This document shows, one piece after another, positions 6,175 to 10,436 of a stretch of 10,436 nt of DNA. The translations under genes were made by a program, and so were the position numbers. The notes under the pieces are model-generated. The model had not been told where the DNA came from, made no database searches, and saw only the letters and a program-made list of their open reading frames with translations. This DNA comes from an uncultured Caulobacteraceae bacterium (GTDB taxonomy: Bacteria > Pseudomonadota > Alphaproteobacteria > Caulobacterales > Caulobacteraceae), in NCBI GenBank assembly GCA_937952995.1, contig CALFYB010000161.1:1-10436 (forward strand), given 5' to 3'. Within the stretch, counting starts at the first letter, position 1, and each line of letters opens with the position of its first letter.

Positions 6175-7083
6175 ATGGAGCAGAACTGGAAGCGCGCAAA
6201 GGCGATCTTTGCAACCGTCCTTGGCCCGCCCTTGGCGTGGCTCTTGCTGTTCTTTCTGATCCCGCTGGCGATCGTCTGGGTCTATAGTTTTGGCACCAAT
6301 GTCGGCCTGACCCAGATCGCCTTTACGGGGACCTTCTCCAACTATGCGCGGGCTATTGAGCCGCTTTATGTCGGCATATTCCTTAAGTCTGTCGGGGTGG
6401 CTGGCCTCACGACCCTTCTCTGTCTGATTGTTGGCTTTCCGGTGGCCCTAGCCATTACCTTTGCCCCCGATAGGCTGAAGGCTTGGCTGATCCTGCTCGT
6501 GATGTTGCCGTTCTGGACCAACCTCTTGATCCGAACCTACGCGCTGATCGCAGTCCTGCGAACCGAGGGCTATGTGAACTTAAGCCTTGGATGGCTTTGG
6601 ACCCATGCCAGCGGCCTAATGACCATGGTGGGCATGAGCCCGCTCAGCAGTTTTCAGCCGCTCGAGTTGCTGCACAATAATTTCGCGGTCGTGTTTGGCC
6701 TGGTCTATGTCCATCTGCCGTTCATGGTCTTGCCGCTCTATTCGGCCTTGGACCGGCTGGATCGTTCCTTGCTTGAGGCCAGCCTTGATCTTGGCGCTGG
6801 GCATGTCCGCACCATGCTGATGGTCGTGGTGCCCTTGGCCTTGCCCGGCATCGCGTCGGGCATATTGATTACCTTTATCCCCGCCCTTGGGGCCTATCTG
6901 ACGCCAGACCTGCTCGGCGGACCCGATAGCCAGATGATCGCCAACATCATTGAGCGCCAGTTTAAGCGTGCCAATGACTGGCCCTTTGGCGCGGCTCTGT
7001 CGTTCCTGCTTATGTATATGACCTTCATCGCCATTGCCCTGCAGGCCCTGCTGGCAAAGCGCAAGACGCAGGCGGGGTCATGA
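6175..7083 (+). CDS. potH: Polyamine ABC transporter permease, PotH/PotB type
   Basis: Inner-membrane permease of 302 residues, one half of the channel for polyamine import. About six membrane segments can be placed at roughly residues 14-36, 68-92, 103-127, 170-192, 215-238 and 272-293. The cytoplasmic EAA loop that docks on the ATPase is at 201-224 (EASLDLGAG followed by VPLALPGI). The sequence LPFWTNLLIRTYA (111-123) is characteristic of PotB/PotH proteins. Positive residues at the N-terminus and in the tail fit a cytoplasmic location of both ends. It follows the binding-protein genes and overlaps the next permease by 4 bases (ATGA, 7080-7083), so equal production of the two subunits by coupled translation is likely. 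Specificity within the spermidine/putrescine family is inferred from the neighbours. Confidence 0.93.
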   Translation: MEQNWKRAKAIFATVLGPPLAWLLLFFLIPLAIVWVYSFGTNVGLTQIAFTGTFSNYARAIEPLYVGIFLKSVGVAGLTTLLCLIVGFPVALAITFAPDRLKAWLILLVMLPFWTNLLIRTYALIAVLRTEGYVNLSLGWLWTHASGLMTMVGMSPLSSFQPLELLHNNFAVVFGLVYVHLPFMVLPLYSALDRLDRSLLEASLDLGAGHVRTMLMVVVPLALPGIASGILITFIPALGAYLTPDLLGGPDSQMIANIIERQFKRANDWPFGAALSFLLMYMTFIAIALQALLAKRKTQAGS

Positions 7084-7949
7084 GCCGCAAGTCGTCGCAA
7101 TCCGGGTCTAGTCCGCTAGAATATCTGCGCCGCTGGCCGCTTCAGGCTTGGCTGGTGATGGTCGGGATATTTCTCTACGCCCCGCTACTGACCCTGATGG
7201 CCTTCAGCTTCAACGATTCCAAACGCAACATCGTCTGGAAGGGCTTTACGCTCAAATATTATGACAAGGTCCTGCACAATGACGGACTGATTGCCGCCTT
7301 TGGAAACTCTTTGACCATCGCCGCGATCTCGACCCTGATCAGCGTGATCTTGGGGGCTATGGCGGCGCTGTTGCTGTGGCGTTTTAGATTTAGAGGCAAG
7401 GCCGTGCTTGATGGGGCCATGGCCCTGCCGATCGTGGTGCCCGAAATCTGCATGGGCGTGGCCATGTTGGTGTTCTTTGCCAAGGTCATGCCTTGGCCCA
7501 GTGGCTTGCCTTGGCCGCTCAATCTTGGGGCCATCATCATCTCCCACGTCTCATTCTCGTTCCCCTTCGTCGCCGTTGTGGTTCGAGCGCGGCTAGCCTC
7601 GTTCAATCGAGAGCTGGAAGAGGCCGCTAAGGATTTGGGGGCCGGGGAATTTATGACGATCCGCGATGTCTTGATCCCGCATATGCAGCCCTCGTTGATC
7701 GCAGGCGCGCTGCTGGCCTTTACCCTCAGCCTCGATGATTTCGTCATCACCTTCTTTACCTCAGGACCCGACACGGTGACCTTCCCGGTCAAGGTCTATT
7801 CGATGGTTCGGTTCTCTGTGACGCCAGAGGTCAATGCCGCCTCGACCATCCTGATCGTTTTCACCGTCCTTTTGACCGCACTGGCCATTCGCTTGCAGGG
7901 GGCTGCGGCCGTCGCTGGTGGTCATGTGCCCGACGCCCCGTCCAAGTGA
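7080..7949 (+). CDS. potI: Polyamine ABC transporter permease, PotI/PotC type
   Basis: Second permease subunit, 289 residues, pairing with the PotH-like protein. Membrane segments are seen at about residues 22-44, 72-98, 112-135, 149-170, 205-227 and 253-272. The EAA loop is at 181-204 (EAAKDLGAGEFMTIRDVLIP). The motifs YAPLLTLMAFSFN near the N-terminus and LSLDDFVITFFTSGP (217-230) are typical of PotC/PotI. The start is the ATG overlapping the previous stop; GGCGGGG at 7071-7077 is too close to be an ideal ribosome binding site, which suggests translational coupling. The C-terminal tail after residue 273 is Ala/Gly-rich and looks disordered. The stop overlaps the GTG start of the ATPase gene. 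Confidence 0.93.
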   Translation: MSRKSSQSGSSPLEYLRRWPLQAWLVMVGIFLYAPLLTLMAFSFNDSKRNIVWKGFTLKYYDKVLHNDGLIAAFGNSLTIAAISTLISVILGAMAALLLWRFRFRGKAVLDGAMALPIVVPEICMGVAMLVFFAKVMPWPSGLPWPLNLGAIIISHVSFSFPFVAVVVRARLASFNRELEEAAKDLGAGEFMTIRDVLIPHMQPSLIAGALLAFTLSLDDFVITFFTSGPDTVTFPVKVYSMVRFSVTPEVNAASTILIVFTVLLTALAIRLQGAAAVAGGHVPDAPSK

Positions 7950-9109
7950 GCCGCTCTGATATGCCCGCACCCCTTGCCAAATCGGTCCAGCGCAAGCCGA
8001 TCATCAGTTTCGAGAACATCACCAAGCGCTATGGCAAGGTGGTAGCGGTCGACAATGTCAGCCTGACCATTGAGGAGGGCGAGTTTTTCTCGCTTCTAGG
8101 CCCATCAGGCTGTGGCAAGACCACCTTGCTGCGCATGTTGGCGGGTTTCGAAGTGCCGACCGAAGGGCGCATCCTGATTGATGGCCAAGATGTCAGCCAG
8201 ATCCCGCCCAACAAGCGTCCGGTCAATATGGTGTTCCAGTCCTACGCCGTGTTTCCCCATATGAGTGTCGCCGACAATGTTGCCTATGGGCTCAAGGTCG
8301 ACGGCGTTCCTGCGGCTGAACGTGCTCGGCGTGTCGAAGAGGCCTTGGCGCTGGTCAAGCTTGAGGGCTACGGCGCGCGCAAACCCGATCAACTGTCCGG
8401 CGGACAGCGTCAGCGGGTGGCTTTGGCCCGCGCTCTGGTCAAGCGGCCCCGGGTCCTGTTGCTCGATGAGCCCCTCTCGGCGCTGGATGCCAAGTTGCGC
8501 GATCAGATGCGCTCTGAACTGACCCAGCTGCAAGAAAAGGTCGGGATCACCTTCATTATGGTCACCCACGATCAGGACGAGGCCTTGGCCATGGCCACGC
8601 GGTGCGCGGTGATGAACCGAGGTCTGTTGCAACAGGTGGCAACGCCCAGCGATCTTTATGAGTTCCCCAACTCACGCTTTGTCGCCGACTTCATTGGGCA
8701 GGTGAACCTATTCGAGGGCCAACTGACCGTCGACGAGCCTGACCATGCGGTGATTAGCTCCGACGAGGCGGGTGTGCCGATCTATCTGGACCATGGGGTA
8801 ACGGGCGCGGCCAACACCACCCTTTGGGCCGCTATTCGTCCTGAAAAGATCGAGATCCATAAGCGTGTGGCAGGCACGGCGGCTCTTAAGATGGAGGATG
8901 CGCCAGAGGGCCATAATGTCGTGGCCGGAACCATCACCCATCTGTCCTATCTTGGCTCTGAAACCGTATTTGATGTGGCCTTGGACAATGGCCGCTCGGT
9001 CAAGGTCGTGCGCTCGAACCTGACCCGTTGGGATCAAGAAGATTTCACGTGGGATGAGCCGGTTTGGCTCTCATGGCATGCCTGTTCGCCAGCCGTGCTG
9101 CTATCGTGA
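7946..9109 (+). CDS. potG: Polyamine ABC transporter ATP-binding protein, PotG/PotA type
   Basis: Cytoplasmic ATPase driving the importer, 387 residues from the GTG start. Walker A GPSGCGKT is at 52-59, the Q-loop Gln at 98, the signature LSGGQ at 150-154, Walker B LLLDEP at 171-176, the D-loop SALD just after it, and the switch His at 208. The remainder, about residues 255-380, matches in length and style the regulatory TOBE region of PotA/PotG (note AAIRPEKIEI). The GTG at 7946 overlaps the previous stop as GTGA, parallel to the ATGA junctions elsewhere; an ATG at 7961 would shorten the protein by five residues and is a real alternative. All catalytic residues are intact. Here the ATPase follows the permeases, whereas in E. 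coli potFGHI it precedes them. Confidence 0.94.
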   Translation: MSRSDMPAPLAKSVQRKPIISFENITKRYGKVVAVDNVSLTIEEGEFFSLLGPSGCGKTTLLRMLAGFEVPTEGRILIDGQDVSQIPPNKRPVNMVFQSYAVFPHMSVADNVAYGLKVDGVPAAERARRVEEALALVKLEGYGARKPDQLSGGQRQRVALARALVKRPRVLLLDEPLSALDAKLRDQMRSELTQLQEKVGITFIMVTHDQDEALAMATRCAVMNRGLLQQVATPSDLYEFPNSRFVADFIGQVNLFEGQLTVDEPDHAVISSDEAGVPIYLDHGVTGAANTTLWAAIRPEKIEIHKRVAGTAALKMEDAPEGHNVVAGTITHLSYLGSETVFDVALDNGRSVKVVRSNLTRWDQEDFTWDEPVWLSWHACSPAVLLS

Positions 9110-9116
9110 TGATGCC

Positions 9117-9875
9117 ATGATGAGCACATCACGCCCCGTCGCTGGGATTATCTGTTGTAACCGCACGGTTGGCGTTGAGACCGCTCAAGCGGTCATGAAC
9201 CGCTATGTCGCAGCGACCATCAACTATGCTGATGTGGCGGCCTTGCTGGTTCCGTCTATGCCCGGTCAGATGAGGGCGGCCGAGATCGCTTCGCGCCTTG
9301 ATGGGCTCATGCTGACCGGCAGTCCTTCGAACCTAGAGCCCCATCGCTATGGCGAGGCCGTTGACGATGCCCCGGGGCCCTTTGATGCGCCGCGCGATGC
9401 CATGACCCAAGATCTGATTGCGGCCATGCTCGATCTGGGCCGACCTGTCTTCGGCATCTGCCGCGGCTTTCAGGAAATCAATGTCGCGTTCGGTGGCAGC
9501 CTTCGACGCGATGTTAGCGCGGCAAATGCGCCGCTAGCCCACCATGCGGCCGAGGATGTGGATTTCGACGCCATGTTCGACCACGTCCACCCTGTTGCCT
9601 TGACCCCGGGAGGGATATTGGCGCGGCAATACGGCCAAGATAAGCTGATGGTCAATTCAGTCCATTTCCAAGGGGTTGATCGTTTGGGTTCGGGCTTAGA
9701 GATCGAAGCGCGCGCGCCCGACGGCCTGATTGAAGCGGTCTCGGCCAAGATCAATGGCGCTCAGCTTTTGGCGGTTCAGTGGCATCCCGAATGGCGCACC
9801 GCTGAACATCCGCAATCCCAAGAATTTTTCGCTCTGTTCGGTGAGGCCCTGCGCGGCGCACCAAACCGGCGATAG
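9117..9875 (+). CDS. puuD: Gamma-glutamyl-gamma-aminobutyrate hydrolase-like class I glutamine amidotransferase (PuuD/SpuA type)
   Basis: Peptidase C26 / class I glutamine amidotransferase of 252 residues, nearly the length of E. coli PuuD. It is expected to cleave the gamma-glutamyl bond of gamma-glutamyl-GABA (or a homologue), returning glutamate and the free omega-amino acid and so reversing the PuuA-like capping step. The nucleophile C115 sits in the elbow FGICRGFQEIN, and the partner residues H223 and E225 are in VQWHPEW; the tract VNSVHFQGVDRL is also a family mark. The reading frame is open further upstream (a GTG at 9054), but that would overlap the ATPase gene by 56 bases and exceed family length. 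The ATG at 9117, or the adjacent one at 9120, lies just after the ATPase stop. No good ribosome binding site is visible, so translation probably depends on the upstream gene. Confidence 0.9.
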   Translation: MMSTSRPVAGIICCNRTVGVETAQAVMNRYVAATINYADVAALLVPSMPGQMRAAEIASRLDGLMLTGSPSNLEPHRYGEAVDDAPGPFDAPRDAMTQDLIAAMLDLGRPVFGICRGFQEINVAFGGSLRRDVSAANAPLAHHAAEDVDFDAMFDHVHPVALTPGGILARQYGQDKLMVNSVHFQGVDRLGSGLEIEARAPDGLIEAVSAKINGAQLLAVQWHPEWRTAEHPQSQEFFALFGEALRGAPNRR

Positions 9876-9886
9876 TCCCTTTGTCT

Positions 9887-9890
9887 GGAG
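9887..9890 (+). promoter_or_regulatory. Ribosome binding site of spuC-like gene
   Basis: GGAG ends 7 bases before the ATG at 9898, within a 22-base gap after the hydrolase stop. It supports 9898 as the start. Confidence 0.6.
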
Positions 9891-9897
9891 TACTCCT

Positions 9898-10436
9898 ATG
9901 ACCGTTCCTGTCCGTAACCACGATATTGCTGAGCTGCGCCGGTTGGATCTGGCGCACCACCTTCCGGCCCAGAGCGATTACCGCTTGCAAGAGGCCTTGG
10001 GCGGTAGCCGCATCATCACCCGCGCGGACGGCTGCTACATCTATGACGGCGACGGGGCCAAGATCCTCGACGGCATGGCCGGGCTTTGGTGCGTCAATGT
10101 CGGCTATGGCCGCAAGGAACTGGCGGATGCGGCCTATGAGCAGATGCTCGAGCTGCCCTATTACAACACCTTTTTTAAGACCGCGACGCCGCCGCCGGTG
10201 ATGTTGGCCGCTAAGATCGCCGAGAAGATGGGCGGCCATCTCAGCCACGTCTTTTTCAACTCGTCAGGCTCCGAGGCCAATGACACGGTTTTTCGTCTGG
10301 TGCGCCACTATTGGACCCTTAAGGGCCAGCCCCAGCGCCAAGTCTTTATCAGCCGTTGGAACGCCTATCATGGCTCGACCGTCGCGGGGGCCAGCCTTGG
10401 CGGCATGACCTATATGCATGTTCAGGGCAATTTGCC
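9898..10436 (+). CDS. spuC: Omega-aminotransferase, putrescine/polyamine:pyruvate type (SpuC-like), 3'-truncated by window edge
   Basis: N-terminal 179 residues of a class III aminotransferase; the frame is open to the end of the window, so the PLP Asp and Lys lie outside. Strong SpuC-type marks are GLWCVNVGYGRKEL (62-75), LPYYNTFFKTA (86-96), HVFFNSSGSEANDT (117-130, phosphate loop) and NAYHGSTVAGASLGGM (155-170, with the cofactor-stacking Tyr at 157). Related enzymes move the amino group of putrescine or other omega-amines to pyruvate, giving an aminoaldehyde and alanine. In this operon, with no amine oxidase gene, it could act on free polyamine or on its gamma-glutamyl form. The start at 9898 has a ribosome binding site 7 bases upstream. 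The segment around residues 20-28 reads HHLPAQSDY, where related enzymes commonly have an HPF(T) motif; this is a small departure from memory of the family. Confidence 0.9.
   Translation, partial: MTVPVRNHDIAELRRLDLAHHLPAQSDYRLQEALGGSRIITRADGCYIYDGDGAKILDGMAGLWCVNVGYGRKELADAAYEQMLELPYYNTFFKTATPPPVMLAAKIAEKMGGHLSHVFFNSSGSEANDTVFRLVRHYWTLKGQPQRQVFISRWNAYHGSTVAGASLGGMTYMHVQGNL

Noticed and set aside
5588..6214. 208-residue open frame on the minus strand across the end of binding-protein copy 2
   Set aside because: It lies antisense to a clear, conserved gene, has no recognisable domain, and such long antisense frames are expected opposite GC-rich coding sequence.
7259..7792. 177-residue open frame on the minus strand inside the PotI-like gene
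   Set aside because: Antisense shadow of a permease gene; composition is low-complexity and matches no family I know.
8105..8632. 175-residue minus-strand frame inside the ATPase gene
   Set aside because: Antisense to the Walker A to H-loop region, whose conservation explains the open frame.
9054..9117. GTG at 9054 as start of the hydrolase
   Set aside because: It would overlap the ATPase gene by 56 bases and add 21 residues not expected in PuuD-type proteins.
9751..10248. 165-residue minus-strand frame and a + strand frame at 9926-10201
   Set aside because: Both overlap the start of the SpuC-like gene in other frames; the frame from 9898 has clear aminotransferase motifs and runs off the window edge.
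1..10436. tRNA, rRNA, CRISPR array, insertion sequence or phage genes
   Set aside because: Nearly all of the window is conserved metabolic and transport coding sequence; no repeat array, transposase or RNA gene signature was seen.

Overview
The window is one unbroken block of ten genes, all on the + strand, for uptake and breakdown of polyamines, most likely putrescine and related compounds. The first gene (aldehyde dehydrogenase) is cut at its 5' end and the last (SpuC-type aminotransferase) at its 3' end by the window edges. Moderate-to-high GC, Tat-type lipoprotein signals on the binding proteins and the style of the proteins suggest an alphaproteobacterium, perhaps Caulobacterales or Sphingomonadales. 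That placement is an inference; there is no rRNA or other marker here.

Layout. Positions 2-1006: a GabD-type semialdehyde dehydrogenase. 1003-2355: a class III PLP aminotransferase of the glutamate-1-semialdehyde aminomutase type. 2352-3755: a glutamine-synthetase-fold enzyme of the gamma-glutamylpolyamine synthetase (PuuA/SpuB) type. These three overlap by 4 bases at each junction. A 108-base spacer (3756-3863) is the only sizeable non-coding stretch and carries an inverted repeat. Then come two tandem, ungapped, about 81% identical PotF/PotD-like binding lipoproteins (3864-4976 and 5024-6136), each with its own strong ribosome binding site. They are followed by two permeases (6175-7083, 7080-7949) and the ATPase (7946-9109), again joined by 4-base overlaps. 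A PuuD/SpuA-type gamma-glutamyl hydrolase (9117-9875) and a SpuC-type omega-aminotransferase (9898 to the edge) finish the window.

How the parts fit. The ABC transporter brings polyamine into the cell. The PuuA-like enzyme would cap one amine with glutamate. The amine end would be oxidised or transaminated, the resulting aldehyde oxidised, and the PuuD-like hydrolase would release glutamate and GABA (or a homologue). The first aminotransferase and the aldehyde dehydrogenase could then take the omega-amino acid through a semialdehyde to a dicarboxylic acid such as succinate. Gene content closely resembles the Pseudomonas aeruginosa spuABCDEFGH set (hydrolase, synthetase, transaminase, two binding proteins, ATPase, two permeases) in a different order and with gabD-like and aminotransferase genes attached. 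No PuuB-type oxidase is visible, so the amine-oxidising step is probably done by the SpuC-like transaminase or by an enzyme outside the window.

The genes belong to known families. The points most worth a second look are the diverged tandem binding proteins (RR versus KR in the Tat motif, Ser versus Pro at residue 105, unusual pocket residues), the variant aminotransferase, the route lacking an amine oxidase, and the spacer with its inverted repeat.
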